64,000 bases of DNA from Lantana camara (lineage: Eukaryota > Streptophyta > Magnoliopsida > Lamiales > Verbenaceae), in the NCBI GenBank assembly GCA_037501455.1, contig CM074860.1:24511001-24575000 (forward strand), written 5' to 3'. The notes under the pieces are model-generated. The model was not told the origin of the DNA, made no database searches, and was given only the letters and a program-made list of their open reading frames with translations. Both the position numbers and the translations under genes were made by a program. Shown here one piece after another: positions 45,763 to 57,354 of the stretch (position 1 is its first letter; each line of letters opens with the position of its first letter).

Positions 45763-46574
45763 TGATGGGGTCAAAATACGATCGTCCCACGTTAAGACAC
45801 GTGGCATCACCAAGATGATGACATCTGTCTCCCCAAGGCTGCACCCATCAGCGCAACGAGCGTAATGCGCAACGAGCGCAATCCTTCTTCAGGAGTTAAG
45901 CCCAACGAGCGCTATCACTCCCACGAGCGTCCTACATACTAAATGATTGGTACGCCCACGTGCCAAGGGAGCCCTCTTCGAGCGTCACACTCCCTCAGAG
46001 TGGCCTCCCCTATTGGCTCGTCATTTGAACTGAAGCCTTCGTTCCCCTCAGCGGATGTCTTGGCTTCCAGTATTCCAGGTTGACACGAGCGCGCTCTCAA
46101 GCCCTCGTTACCAACCGCCCAAATGGCTCTCTGACACAACGTACATGCCCGCGCACCTGCCACTGTTGCCTGCACCAACTTTTGGCCGCTTTTGCAGAAC
46201 ATTCCTCCTAGGTTTCTCTCTCACAGCGCCACGTGTTAGGGCAACATTCAACCAGGACCACTTGAGGCAAATAACCAAAGGGCCCTTGACCCTCAACTAT
46301 AAATAGCTAAAGTCATCTTCTACACAAGTAAGCATACTTCATCACTGCAACTGTGACTGAACTCATATTTCTTCAGACCTTGAACTGACTTGAGCGTCGG
46401 AGAGCCAAACTGGGTATCACCCCCAGTTCCCCCAGCTTGGCCTTCTGACTTTTCTTGTGCTTGTCCCAACAGGTTGAACCCCTTTCTCATTTCCGGCGAA
46501 GCTCCGGTGGTTTCCTCCACAAATACAAATCGTAAAGTGATCGGATTCGGATCCACCCATTTCTGAACCCATCA
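45763..46574 (+). repeat. Tat-B 5' LTR
   Basis: TGATGGGG ... ACCCATCA, with a 7-bp perfect terminal inverted repeat. TATA box TATAAATA at 46298-46305. GAGCG or CGCTC occurs about eight times in 812 bp. Confidence 0.9.
46298..46305 (+). promoter_or_regulatory. TATA box of Tat-B 5' LTR
   Basis: TATAAATA about 535 bp into the LTR; repeated at 57890-57897 in the 3' LTR. Confidence 0.65.
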
Positions 46575-46578
46575 TTTT

Positions 46579-46596
46579 TGGCGCCGTCTGTGGGAA
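46579..46596 (+). promoter_or_regulatory. Tat-B primer-binding site
   Basis: TGGCGCCGTCTGTGGGAA four bases after the LTR; identical to the Tat-A site. Confidence 0.8.
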
Positions 46597-46665
46597 ACCA
46601 GTCCTCCATCTTCTTCCTTTCTTTTTGTTGGTAGAAAAGCAAGCACACCCTTACCTTTAACAGTC

Positions 46666-48741
46666 ATGGTTGCTACGAGATCTGGAGCTGTGGGAGGAGG
46701 AGATAACGCCTCTCAGGATGCAAATATCATTATTCCCTCCACCGCTACTGGTGGAGCACCACCTCCTTCCGTCGCCGCTGGTGGAGCACCTCCCGCCGCA
46801 GGAGTGACTCCACAAGCAGAGTCTTCCGTGCCACCACCTGCACCGCCGACACTGCCGATTCCCACCACCGCTGGAGGAGTCTCTCTCTCTGCTCCTCCGC
46901 AGCTTGCACAGAACCCCTGGATCCATCCCCAGATGAATCTCGGAGTACAGGGTTATATGATGCCTCCGCCAGGATATTCCCTTACTCCGGCCGTTATGAT
47001 GCCGCCGGTCCAGCCGTATCATGCTGGACAGCTCCAGCTCCCGGTGGTGGTCCCCAGGGAGATTGAAGGAGTGGAGTTACCTCCACTGACCACCCAGCAG
47101 TTGAGGGCTCTCTACGCCCAGTGTGAGGTTCAGGCGGCTCAGGGGGCATGGGAAAGGTTCCATTCCATGTACTTTCCCTCTGGGCAGGCCACTCAAGTTG
47201 CAGCCCCTTTGGGCGGACAACAAATCTTTCCCCTCAGAGAAGCCCAGGCTGTCCTGAGGGCACAACCACCACCACCACCAGCCAGAGAAGTGCCCCAGCA
47301 GGAGGGCAACGAGCGTCCCTCCATGGGCAGGAATAAAGAGCCCACGGAGAGAGTGAACGAGAATGAAGGGGACTCTCATGTCTCCAGAAGGGGCTCACGA
47401 GCCCACAGGCACGGAGACAAGCAAGCAGACGTAAATCCTGACATCCTCGCGGCTGTGCAAGACCAGCTGCAGGGTCTCAAGGATATTGTGGGACAGCTCT
47501 CACGAGGGCGTTCAACTCAGATCTCCCCTAGTCGGGATGAACGGGTTGACGCCAGAAGCACCCGCACCAAGGACCCTCCGCCAAGGGTCCCCCGCCGCAA
47601 GGAGCCGGAGGAAAACTTCGGCACGTATGAGTACCACCCATTGGCGAGGGGTTCACCCCTCGTGGAAGAAGTTCTGATGGCCCAAGCAGGCATGGCCAAA
47701 GTCCCCACTTCCATCAACCGTTATGACGGGACGACTGATCCAGCTGAACACTTGGATCACTTTGTGCATCTTATGCACCTCTACGAGCATTCCAGCAATT
47801 ACTGGGCAAAAGTGTTTGTCACTTCCTTGGTAGGAATGGCTCAAGAGTGGTACAAGCGACTGCCGCCGCGCTCGATCCACTCATATGAAGAACTGGCTAA
47901 CGCTTTCCTCAACCACTTCAATTCCTTGAAAGCGCCAGTCACCACACCCACTGCCCTGTACAACGTGGTGCAAGGCAAGAGCGAATCTCTGCGCTCGTTC
48001 TTTGCCCGCTTCAACAAGGAGATCCTACAGGTGGAGAGGCCTTCAATGGATTTCTTGATCCCAGTGCTCTTTCAGGCTGTGGATCACAAGCAATATGTGA
48101 GCAAAAAATTTGCTGATGCCATTGTGGAAAGGAGGCCTGGGACCCTCAGGGCCTTAAGAGAAATAGCTGAGCCGTTCTTCGCGCTCGAAGACATGTACGG
48201 GACGAATGGTCCCCGGTATCACAGCCCGGCCAGGAACGAGCGACCTCATCACGAGCGGGGACGAGACGTGGCCCTCAAGAAGGAGCGCCCTCAAGAGCGC
48301 AGGAGGTCGCCACCGCCCCCTCGTCGATTCGAGCGAATTCCGCTCACCAGGCCAAATTCAGAAGTCTATAACCTCTCTGATAAGAAGCTCTTCAAAAGAC
48401 CCATAAAAATGAGAGAAACAGACTCGCTCAGGCGCTCGAACAAATACTGCGCCTTCCACAAACAGAGGGGGCACGACACGGATGAGTGCCGCCAGTTAGA
48501 AGCTGAAATCCAGAGGCTCGTCGTAGGGGGCCACCTGAAGGAGTTTGTCCGGGTGCTTGAGCGCTACGATGAACAGTGCAACGAGCGCACCGGAAGAAGG
48601 AGGAGGAGTCCGTCCCGTTCGAAGAGCCCAAGGGGTAGGGGACCCCCTGAAAGCAGCAGCCGCCGAGGCAATAAAGGAAAAGCCCCTGAGCAAGAAAACG
48701 AGCCCTTCGCAGTCATAAATATGATTGCAGGAGGCTCATAA
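46666..48741 (+). CDS. gag: Tat-B gag
   Basis: 691 codons starting at the first ATG, 70 nt after the PBS; MVATRSGAVGG matches the start of Tat-A gag. The first 110 residues or so are rich in P, A and G. A VELPPLTTQQLRALYAQCE block follows, then a charged linker, the retrotransposon gag capsid-like domain from about residue 345 (RYDGTTDPAEHLDHF, SFFARFNKEIL), and a modified zinc knuckle CAFHKQRGHDTDEC at 595-608. It ends at TAA 48739-48741 because one base is missing relative to Tat-A, where gag continues into protease. The gag itself appears intact and would form particles binding element RNA. Confidence 0.85.
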   Translation: MVATRSGAVGGGDNASQDANIIIPSTATGGAPPPSVAAGGAPPAAGVTPQAESSVPPPAPPTLPIPTTAGGVSLSAPPQLAQNPWIHPQMNLGVQGYMMPPPGYSLTPAVMMPPVQPYHAGQLQLPVVVPREIEGVELPPLTTQQLRALYAQCEVQAAQGAWERFHSMYFPSGQATQVAAPLGGQQIFPLREAQAVLRAQPPPPPAREVPQQEGNERPSMGRNKEPTERVNENEGDSHVSRRGSRAHRHGDKQADVNPDILAAVQDQLQGLKDIVGQLSRGRSTQISPSRDERVDARSTRTKDPPPRVPRRKEPEENFGTYEYHPLARGSPLVEEVLMAQAGMAKVPTSINRYDGTTDPAEHLDHFVHLMHLYEHSSNYWAKVFVTSLVGMAQEWYKRLPPRSIHSYEELANAFLNHFNSLKAPVTTPTALYNVVQGKSESLRSFFARFNKEILQVERPSMDFLIPVLFQAVDHKQYVSKKFADAIVERRPGTLRALREIAEPFFALEDMYGTNGPRYHSPARNERPHHERGRDVALKKERPQERRRSPPPPRRFERIPLTRPNSEVYNLSDKKLFKRPIKMRETDSLRRSNKYCAFHKQRGHDTDECRQLEAEIQRLVVGGHLKEFVRVLERYDEQCNERTGRRRRSPSRSKSPRGRGPPESSSRRGNKGKAPEQENEPFAVINMIAGGS

Positions 48742-50633
48742 GGGGGGATTCAAACTCCTCCCGATGGAGGTTTGTCCGGAGCTACAACCAACGCCCAGCA
48801 GTGCCTAAACCCGTCTACGCCATCCAAAGATCAAGCGCTCAAAGGTCTAGAGAAAATGATGTAATAGGCTTTGATGATAGGGATTTAGAACATATTGTAA
48901 CGCCCCATGGGGAGGGCATAACCTCAGATTGCCCCATGGTGGTTAGTTTAGATGTTCATAATCATGTTGTAAAAAGGGTATTGGTGGATAGTGGAAGCTC
49001 CGTTAATGTTTTGCCTTATTCTACATTCTTAAAGATGAAGGCTGATCTTCCGCTCGAGCCTCTCAAAACAGCCCTCATTGGCTTTGGAGGCTCGGAAGTT
49101 GTCCCACGAGGGCAAATACGCCTAGCTACTTCGTTCGGCCGAGCCCCTCAACGCAAGACACTCATGGTAACGTACGCGGTGGTGGAGATTGACATTCCAT
49201 ATAACATCATAATTGGGCGCCCTGCCCTCGTGGATTTCAAAGCCATCATCTCCACCTACCACCAGAAGATTAAATTCCCTACTTCCGAGGGCGTGGGAGA
49301 AGTACTGTGCAATGTGCGAGAGGCTTGGGAATGTTACATGCTGTCCCTTAGAAAGCCAAAAGCGGAGAAAACCTTCCAAATTGGCTCCACCAAGAAGTCA
49401 GTGGATTTCCCCAATCTAGACGAGGACAGCCCAGCACGGAAAAGGGCGAAATTGAACAAGAAGAAGAACAAAAAGAAGAGGGGAGACAACGGGGAGAATC
49501 TCCTCGAGAATGTTCCCCCAGGGACCGTTGGAGGATCGTCCTCGGAAGGAGACGAGCCGGTAGAGGGTGGACCTGCACCCGGTGACCGTTTGATAGGAAA
49601 GAAGAGGGCGCTCGAACTTCCTCGCCCTGAGGTAAGGATCGAACCCTCGGAAAAGTTCCTTACCATTGAGCTGGAACCCGGAAACAAGGATAAGACTACA
49701 CAGATAGGTTCAAACCTCTCAGGGCCTTCTCAGATCATGATGATTGATTTTCTAAGGGAAAACAAGGATGTATTTGCGTGGAAATCCTCCGATCTCATAG
49801 GAATTGACCCGAGCGTCATTGTCCATAGGCTTAATGTGGATCCCACTTTCAAACCCATCAAGCAGAAAAAACGGGATGTACATGGCTTTCGAAAGAAAGT
49901 CATTGAAGAGGAAGTTAATAAACTCCTAGAGGCTCAGTATATCGAGCCCATCTTGTATCCAGAGTGGTTGTGCAACGTCGTCTTGGTGCCCAAGAGCGCA
50001 AATAAGTGGCGCATGTGCAACGATTTCACTGATCTCAACAAAGCCTGTCCTAAAGATCCTTACCCGCTGCCCCGGATTGATCAATTGGTGGATTCGACCG
50101 CTGGCTGCGAGCTCATGAGCATGATGGATGCTTTCCAGGGATACTATCAGATTTTTATGGCCCCAGAAGATCGCCCCAAAACCTCGTTCGTTGTCCATCT
50201 GGGGGTGTATTGCTTCTTAGTCATGCCCTTCGGACTTAAGAACGCCGGAGCTACGTATCAGCGGCTCGTCAACAAGATGTTTGAAAAAGAAATTGGGAGG
50301 TCCATGGAGGTTTATGTGGATGATATGATTGTCAAAAGCGAGCGCCAGGACTCCCACTTGGAAGATCTCAAGCGCACCTTTTCAATCCTGCGTCAGTATG
50401 GGATGAAGTTGAACCCCTCGAAGTGCACCTTTGGAGTACAAGGAGGAAAGTTCTTAGGGTACATGGTCAGTCAGAGAGGAATTGAGGCCAACCCGGAGAA
50501 GATCAAGGCTATTTTGGAGATTCCCTCCCCTCGAAATTTGCGGGAAGTGCAAGTCCAAGTAGGCAAAATCATCTCGTTGAACAGGTTTATTTCGCGCTCG
50601 GTGGACAGGAACTTCCCTTCTTCAAAATTTTGA
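48741..50633 (+). pseudogene. pol: Tat-B pol, first part: protease and reverse transcriptase
   Basis: The frame opens at 48741, shifted relative to gag; the homologous residues (RGDSNSSR..., matching GGDSNASR of Tat-A) begin immediately after the gag stop, so a single-base deletion at about 48739 explains the break. Protease active site VLVDSGSS at about 48980-49003, lysine-rich linker, then reverse transcriptase with KWRMCNDF, FQGYYQI and an intact YVDD at 50314-50325. It ends FPSSKF at 50633 through a second missing base near 50618, just before the RNase H region. Confidence 0.85.
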
Positions 50634-52861
50634 GGAACGCACGTAACTTTGCTTGGACAGAGGAATGCGAAAGGGCACTGCAGGATATGAAGGCTTACTT
50701 ATCGAGTGCACCACTGCTGACTAAGCCCGTCGAAGGTGAGAGATTATTTATGTATCTTTCCGTTTCTCCCGAAGCCACGAGCGCGGTTCTGATCGCTGTG
50801 CGGGAGCGGAAACACTTACCCGTTTATTATCTGAGCAAAACATTGCAAGGAGCCGAAAAGAAATATTTGGAGATTGAGAAATTCGCGTTCGCTCTTATTA
50901 ATGCCTCAAGAAGGCTAAGGCCTTACTTTCAAGCGCACTCCATAACGGTTCTCACCGACCAACCCTTGAAGCAAGTGTTGTCCAAGCCGGACGTATCTGG
51001 CAGATTAATCAAGTGGGCCATCGAATTGAGCCAGTTTGACCTATGCTTCGAGCCCAGGACCGCGATACAGGCTCAGGTTGTGGCGGATTTGTTGGTTGAA
51101 CGCTTTGGTTTCGAGCCCACCGTTGCGGAGAATGAGGGGTTATGGGTACTGCACAAAGATGGTTCCTCAACCTCTCAAGGGGGAGGAGTAGGAGTGGCCC
51201 TCAGAAACCCCGATGGGATTGAGCTGGACTTTGCAATCAAGCTGGATTTCCAAGTCACTAATAACGAAGCAGAATATGAAGCCCTCGTGCAAGGGTTGAA
51301 TATTGCTTTTCAGAATGGAGCCTCCAGAATCACTGCTTATGTGGATTCACAATTAATAGCAAGCCAGATTGAAGGGACTTATGAGGCTCGAGAAACCACC
51401 ATGGTACAGTACTTAAAGAAAGCCAGAGAAATCATTAGGAAGTTCAAGGAATTTCATCTACTTCAAGTGCCGCGAGGAGAAAACGAGCGCGCGGACGCTC
51501 TGTCAAAGTTTGCATCAGCTTTAGAGGGCACTTCCGAACGCTCTGTTACGTTCCTTAGAACTGAGGAACCTTTGATCAAGGAAAGGGTCACCACCAAGAT
51601 AATTGCCATGATCGATCCAAACGAGCCCTGTTGGCTTGACGACATCATCATTTTCCTTAGGGATGGAATCACTCCCGCTGACAAGGTGGAAGCCAGGAAA
51701 GTCCGAAGTAAGGCCCCTCGTTTCGCTTTAGATCCCGAGGGGAGGTTGTTCAAGAAATCATTTCAAGGACCCCCAATGAGATGCCTGAGGCCCTCACAAG
51801 CGAAGGAGACGCTCGAACTCATCCACAATGGAAGCTGTGGGAATCATTCCGGAGGGCGTATCCTGGCAAAAAAGATTCTCAGAAGTGGGTTTTATTGGCC
51901 TACAGTTCTCCAAGATGCCATCGAATTTTCGAGGAAGTGCCCCAAATGCCAATTTCATTCAAATCTCCCTCAGTTGCCAGCCGCACAAATGATCCCAATA
52001 GACGTCTCTTGGCCTTTTGAACAGTGGGGAATAGACATTGTGGGCCCCTTGCCTATGGCTGTGGGACAAAAGAAGTTTGTCATTTTAGCCGTCGACTACT
52101 TCACTAAGTGGGCCGAGGCCGAAGCTGTCGCAAAAATCACTTTCAAGGTTGTGAGGGACTTCATTTGGAAAAACATCATTTGCAGGTACGGCATACCGAG
52201 GGTGCTCATTTCTGACAACGGATCCCAGTTCATAGCTGCTGACACACGAGAATGGTGTTCTGAGTTGGGAATCGAGCAGCGATTCACCTCTGTAGGATAT
52301 CCTCAAGCCAATGGGCAAGCAGAAGTTACCAATGGGATCATCTTGCAACATCTGAAAACCATGCTTGAGAGCAAGAAAAGTGAATGGGCTGAGGAATTGC
52401 AAGGAGCGCTTTGGGCTTATCGCACCACCCCACGAGCGGCCACGGGAGAAACACCTTACGGGCTCGTTTATGGATCAGAAGCAATGATACCAGCGGAGAT
52501 AGTAAATGAATCCGCTCGTGTCGGCTATTTCGAGCCTCAGCTCAACGAGGGCAACAGGAGCTTGGAGTTGGATTTGCTGGATGAAAGGAGAGACAAAGCC
52601 TGGGCTAAGATCCACCACTATAAAGCCTCTGTGGCCCAACAATATAACAAGCGTGTGAGGGAAAGAACTTTCCAGTTGGGAGACTTGGTCTTAAAGAAAA
52701 TGGAAGTATCCAAGCACGTGGGGAAATTGGACCCCAATTGGGAAGGCCCATTCAAGGTCGTACAACTCAGAGCTAACAACACTTACACCCTGGAGACACT
52801 TCAAGGTGGGCGCTTGCCTCGCCCTTGGAACGCATGTCACCTCCGGCGGTTTTATGTTTAA
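50630..52861 (+). pseudogene. pol: Tat-B pol, second part: dual RNase H and integrase
   Basis: 743 open codons continuing pol after the second shift. In order: retroviral-type RNase H (about 50650-51110), a second archaeal-type RNase H-like domain (DGSSTSQGGGVGV, NNEAEYEALVQGL, YVDSQLIASQI, ENERADALSKF; about 51150-51520), the integrase zinc finger (H..H..CPKC), the core (WGIDIVGPLP, SDNGSQF, GQAEVTN) and the C-terminal block WEGPFKVVQ ending RRFYV. A second RNase H is a known acquisition of Tat elements. The domain sequences show no further breaks. Confidence 0.9.
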
Positions 52862-53906
52862 AAGCTCTTTGCAAACCCTGATGTAACAACCCTCGTTGAC
52901 GGGTTTTATGTATTTCCAATCACAAGTAAGCGGTAACATAATCTTTTTAATTTCTTTAATATTCCTGTTTCTTTGGTGGCTTGAATGAATAAGTCCCACG
53001 TCCCTCGTCTTTGCGAGCGTGGTTGGCAACTCATTCCAATATTTATGCTGTTATCTCGTATGGGTTACGCTGGCCAGCACTCTACTCCGGATGGGGGGAC
53101 GCCCTCATAAGGATAGACTGGTTACGCTCACAACCAATTAGGCAAGTTGGAAGAAGATTATGAAGAGAATCCTAGTAGGCCTTGGCTGTTTCTTAAAACG
53201 CCTTGCGCTCGAAAACGGGATCTCATACAAGAGCAAATCCTAGTAGACCTTGGCCGTTTCTTTAAAACGCCTTGCGCTCGAAAATGGGATTTCCTGTAGA
53301 GCCAGAAATACGACAAGAGCCAGAGCGCTCGAACAATGGCCTCAGAATCAAGAAGGAATTGTACAAGTCTTGAACGAGGGCCACCACTCAGTAAGACCCT
53401 CGCACGCACTCAAGACTTAGCAAAATCTCCCAAGGGCGGAAGGATTCTCACAAGTCTTGAACGAGGGCAACCACTCAGTAAGACCCTCGCATACACTCAA
53501 GACTTAGCCAAATTCCCCCAAAACAAAATTTATACAAGTCTTGAGTAGGGGGCAATCTCACAATAAGACCCTCACGACCGCTCAAGACTTAGACAAATTT
53601 TCATGAGCAAAAACAAAATTTATACAAGTCTGGAGTGGGGGGCAATCTCACAATAAGACCCTCACGATCGCTCAAGACTTAGACAAATTTTCATTGCATC
53701 AGAGAAATAAAACATTCACGGAGTATGCTACACAGTCTTATTATATGATTCATAAGTGAACAGAAGAACAAAGTCATGAAAAATGGAGTGTTTATTCATT
53801 GCAACAAAAATTATTACAAAGCAAAGGGCTCAAAGGCCCAGGAAATACTGTTACAAAGGACAGAAAAGCTGGAAAATACACAAGAGAATTGATAAAGGGA
53901 AAAGCT
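52862..53906. other. Tat-B spacer between convergent pol and antisense gene, with tandem repeats
   Basis: No gene. Holds a two-copy repeat of about 72 bp (53170-53312, CCTAGTAGRCCTTGGC...) and the four-copy hairpin repeat at 53364-53690. It lies where both transcripts should end. Confidence 0.8.
53364..53690. repeat. Four tandem units of about 88 bp, each an inverted repeat
   Basis: Each unit opens with AAGTCTTGA and closes with TCAAGACTT (pairs at 53365/53410, 53452/53497, 53536/53582, 53626/53672), enclosing a GAGGG or GGGGG stretch and GACCCTC. The outer arms can form a 9-10 bp stem in either strand; unit 4 has one mismatch (CTGGA). Confidence 0.8.
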
Positions 53907-56741
53907 TCAAGCGGCTGGGGCGATGTCTTCATCAACGATCACCAGAATGTTCTGAGCCACGGGGCCATGAACTGGGCCCTCAGGCTCTTGCGGTTGATCT
54001 TGGGGATCGTTGGGCTCGTTAGCACCGGGATTGGGAACGTTGGCATTTTCAGCAATTATGACCGGGGCTTCCTCCATGACGGGCGCTTGAGGCTCATCTT
54101 CAGGATCATCATCTTGGGCCGCACCCCCTTCCCTATGAGCGTCGGTGTACTCATCCTGGATCAGCTTGACCAAGAATTCGTACTCCATCTCGGCGATGGC
54201 GTCCGCGGGGTCATTGGGGTCCTCATCCGCCTCCTCACAGCGCTCGTTAAACATGAGCCCCGTGCCCTCAGCTCCCTTCATTGCCGGATCGGTCAGCCCC
54301 TTGTGAATGCCCTGATCCACAGCCAAGTTGAAGGCGTTTTGGGCCTCATCCAAGCAGTGTAACGAGGCTGCGAAATTGAAGGCTTTGGAGTGGCAAAACT
54401 TGATGAGAGCCTCCTTATTCGCACGCTCTAAACTTCGAGGCCACTCGTTGACAGCATCATTGAATTTCCACTCGGCCTCCAAAGCCCTCGCCTTCCAGCT
54501 TTCCCTCTCCGCCTCTACCTTCTGGCACCGCTCGTTAGACTGGGCCAACTGGTTGCCCAAACCGATTCGAGCGCTGTCTACCGCCACGAAATCCTCCTTC
54601 AGCTTTCCCAGCTCCTCCTCAGTTATGTTGTACAAATCCTTGAGGGATTCATACTTGGCAATTTCTGCGTCTAACTCTGATTGGATATGAGCCGGGTCAT
54701 TCGAGCGGGCCATCTTCTTGTACTTGGCCTTGCGCTCGGCGTAAGTGGAGGCTCGCATTTGCACGTTCCGGAGCCGGGGAAGAACTTGCTGCGTAAGTGG
54801 GAGGAAAAGTGTTAGCCAAAAAAATGGTAATTTACAGAAATAAGCAAAGAAAGCAAGGAGTGAAGACTTACAGAAATTAGAGCGTGGGCCGCATCGAGGG
54901 TCACTTTCTCCACAGACTCACTGTAGAGATGCCGGTGGTCCGCCGAGAACTGGGCCTTGTTGTAAAGGTTCTCGGTGACAGCCTGTGCGAGCGTGCCAGG
55001 CCTCAACAAAACCGGCCCGCCGTCGGGGGCACCTGTGTAATCCCTGTCCCCTCGTCGGGGGAAGGCCCATGCGTGTTCCTCCTCTGAAGAGGAAGTTTCT
55101 CCCTCGCCCCTGGGGCCCTCAACTGCTTGCTTCCCTTTGCCTTGGATTGCCACTGAATCGGGCATCCTCTTCCTTTTGTGGGAAGGCCTACTTGCGCTCG
55201 GGGGAGCCTCAGTTATCGCCAGGGTGGTTACTGGCCTCGCTTGTTCTGTAGCCATGGGGGGTTGAACATCGCTCGCTCTCTCTGAAGAAGACCGCCCCCT
55301 GGTCTCCCTGCTGACCACTCTACGCTCCCCTCGGCCACGAGGGGGTTGGACCTCAGGATTGGCGCTCGAACTGGCGCCGCTACGAGCGTCCCCTCGAGTG
55401 TTACGGTTACGACGGCGCTGTTGCTCACGCTGTTGATCCCCTGGCTGAGCCTGATTCCTGTTGGCATGGGCAAAACGAGCTGCTTGTCTAATTCCTCCAG
55501 CCATTTCTAGTATAGCAACTCCTGCAAGAATGAAAATTTCGAGGATTAGAAATCTTCAAACCATCTACTCAGATTGCAAGTTACAAGTACAGAAAAGGCA
55601 GTTAGTATTCATTCCTATCTAAAGTTAGTGCCCTAAGAATCTAACCATCTCTCTCTATGTCACGAGCCGGAGGATTGTCAAGGAAATAAGGATTGTCAGA
55701 GAAGCCGCACAGGAACATGAGCTCCTCGTCATCTATCCAATCTTTCGCTTGAATAAGATGGCCCTCGTCCCTTAGGGTTGCTGCCAGGCTCTTGGCCCAA
55801 TCTTTAGGGAGTGCGGGTTGCAGCCGGCTCCTTGCAAACGAGCCCCATTCTGTGGGCACCCCAAAGCCCTCTTCTGTTGGGGCCTTAACGAAGATAAACT
55901 TCTCTTTCCAATTGGGGCCATAGGTGCTCGAGGGCGAGTTGATCAGCTTCATATGGGCCTTCGCCTGAACATAGTAGAAACCCGCCTCAGGAGAAGAACG
56001 AGAGGAACTGACCACTTGGAAAAGGGCGTTAAAGTTCCGCGAGTAGGGATCGTAGCCCATGCTTCTCATCAGAACCACGAAGCAAGTTAAGAGAGCCAAT
56101 CCATTGGGCACGATTTGTGACGGACAGAGGCCCAGATCATTCAACAAATGAGCCAACGAGATTGGGATAGGGAATCTCAAGCCTCCCGAGCTCACTGCGG
56201 CCACGTACACTGCCATCTCCCCAGAAGGCGGATTATTAGCATGCTCGTGGTCCTCTGGGATTCTCCACGTGTATCGCTCGTCCCAGTAAATTGGTGCCAT
56301 CATTGTTTTTACTTCTCCCACGGTAACTGTGCTGGGAGTCTCATCAGGCGTGCGCTCGGTAGCTTGATAACCTGATCCTTCACCCTCGTTATGTCCTTTG
56401 GATTTTTGGGATTTCTTGGCTTTTCCCTTATCACGGGCTCTTCCTGAAGGCCCGGTTATGGCTTCCGCCACTGGAAGTGGGTTTGCAACGGCCACGGTCA
56501 CGGTATGGCGGTGGGGATGTGTGGCACTCTGAGTTATGGGGAGAACAGACCCTTGCCTCTCTGCCTCCATAACCAGATTCATCTCCTCAAAAAGAGGATC
56601 CATTCCGCCAGGGTTTCTATCCTCCATAGCCATCACCGCCGCCCCCAACTCTTCATCTCTGGGGGAATCGGGGGAAGAAGAACTTTCAGTGGCCATTTCT
56701 TGGATTTCACGGGCAAATTCCTCAATATGTTGGTCGGCCAT
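53907..56741 (-). CDS. Tat-B antisense gene (Transposase_28-like), three exons, intact
   Basis: Exons on the minus strand: 56741-55646, 55521-54872, 54788-53907, with GT...AG introns (donors GTTAGA and GTAAGT; acceptors CTTGCAG and TACGCAG). The lengths sum to 2628 nt, 876 codons with stop, open throughout. The start MADQHIEEF matches Tat-A. Exon 1: GGLRFPIPISLAH, LCPSQIVPNG, GFYYVQAK and NWKEKF, the pattern of the plant gypsy-associated family Transposase_28. Exon 2: arginine/glutamine-rich, KRKRMPDS as a possible nuclear signal, acidic SSSEEE. Exon 3: long coiled coil, acidic proline-rich tail. A TATA box lies 266 bp upstream. Extra antisense genes between pol and 3' LTR are known in Tat elements; their job is not known. 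Confidence 0.8.
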
Positions 56742-57340
56742 GGCATAAACTGGGATTTGGAAGTTTTCTTGGAAAGAGATTAGGGTTCAGAATGGTGAAA
56801 AATCTAAGGGTTTATGAAATCCTAAAGTCCGAATCTACGGTTAGCAAAGTTAGAAAATTACACTGGAAATTTACCTTGAAGGTTTCTGAGAAAGTCTGGG
56901 AGAAAGGTTGAAGATGCTCTAAGAACTGGAGTGCGAGAGAATTCTTTTTGCAAAGGATACTTGGAAGTTTTGAATGCGTAAAGAGTAGCAAGATTTCAGA
57001 ATCCCGTATTTATAGGGATGGGAGTTGGTACCGTTTTCGGCAATAAATTCAAAATGGTAATCATTTCCCGCCTGGGAAATCGCCCACTTTATGGAACCGG
57101 CACATGCTTCCCTATGCTCACGCGCCCCACGCGCACCCGCATTTAATGCTCTGACGTTTCGAGTGCTTCAGAATAGTACAACATTTAATGCGGAAGTGTT
57201 ACGAGCGGTCAGTTGAAAAGACCGCATTTATAGCGCAATCAGAGGAAAAATTGCTCAACACGCCAAGGCCTATACGAGCGTTGCATGCAAAAGATTGAAC
57301 GTGATAAAATTCTACAGTCCTTATCACTAAGGACTACAGA
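56742..57340 (-). promoter_or_regulatory. Promoter and leader region of the Tat-B antisense gene
   Basis: Between the antisense ATG and the PPT. TATAAATA lies at 57014-57007 on the minus strand in the context CCCTATAAATACGGG, 266 bp upstream of the ATG; Tat-A has an equivalent box at 263 bp. Several CGAGCG words occur here. No other gene is visible. Confidence 0.6.
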
Positions 57341-57354
57341 ATTGGGGGGCAAAA
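57341..57354 (+). promoter_or_regulatory. Tat-B polypurine tract
   Basis: ATTGGGGGGCAAAA directly before the 3' LTR, same as in Tat-A. Confidence 0.85.

Noticed and set aside
48720..48760. Programmed frameshift between gag and protease in Tat-B near a G-run
   Set aside because: No recognised slippery heptamer in the needed frame, and Tat-A reads straight through the same junction, so a one-base deletion is simpler.
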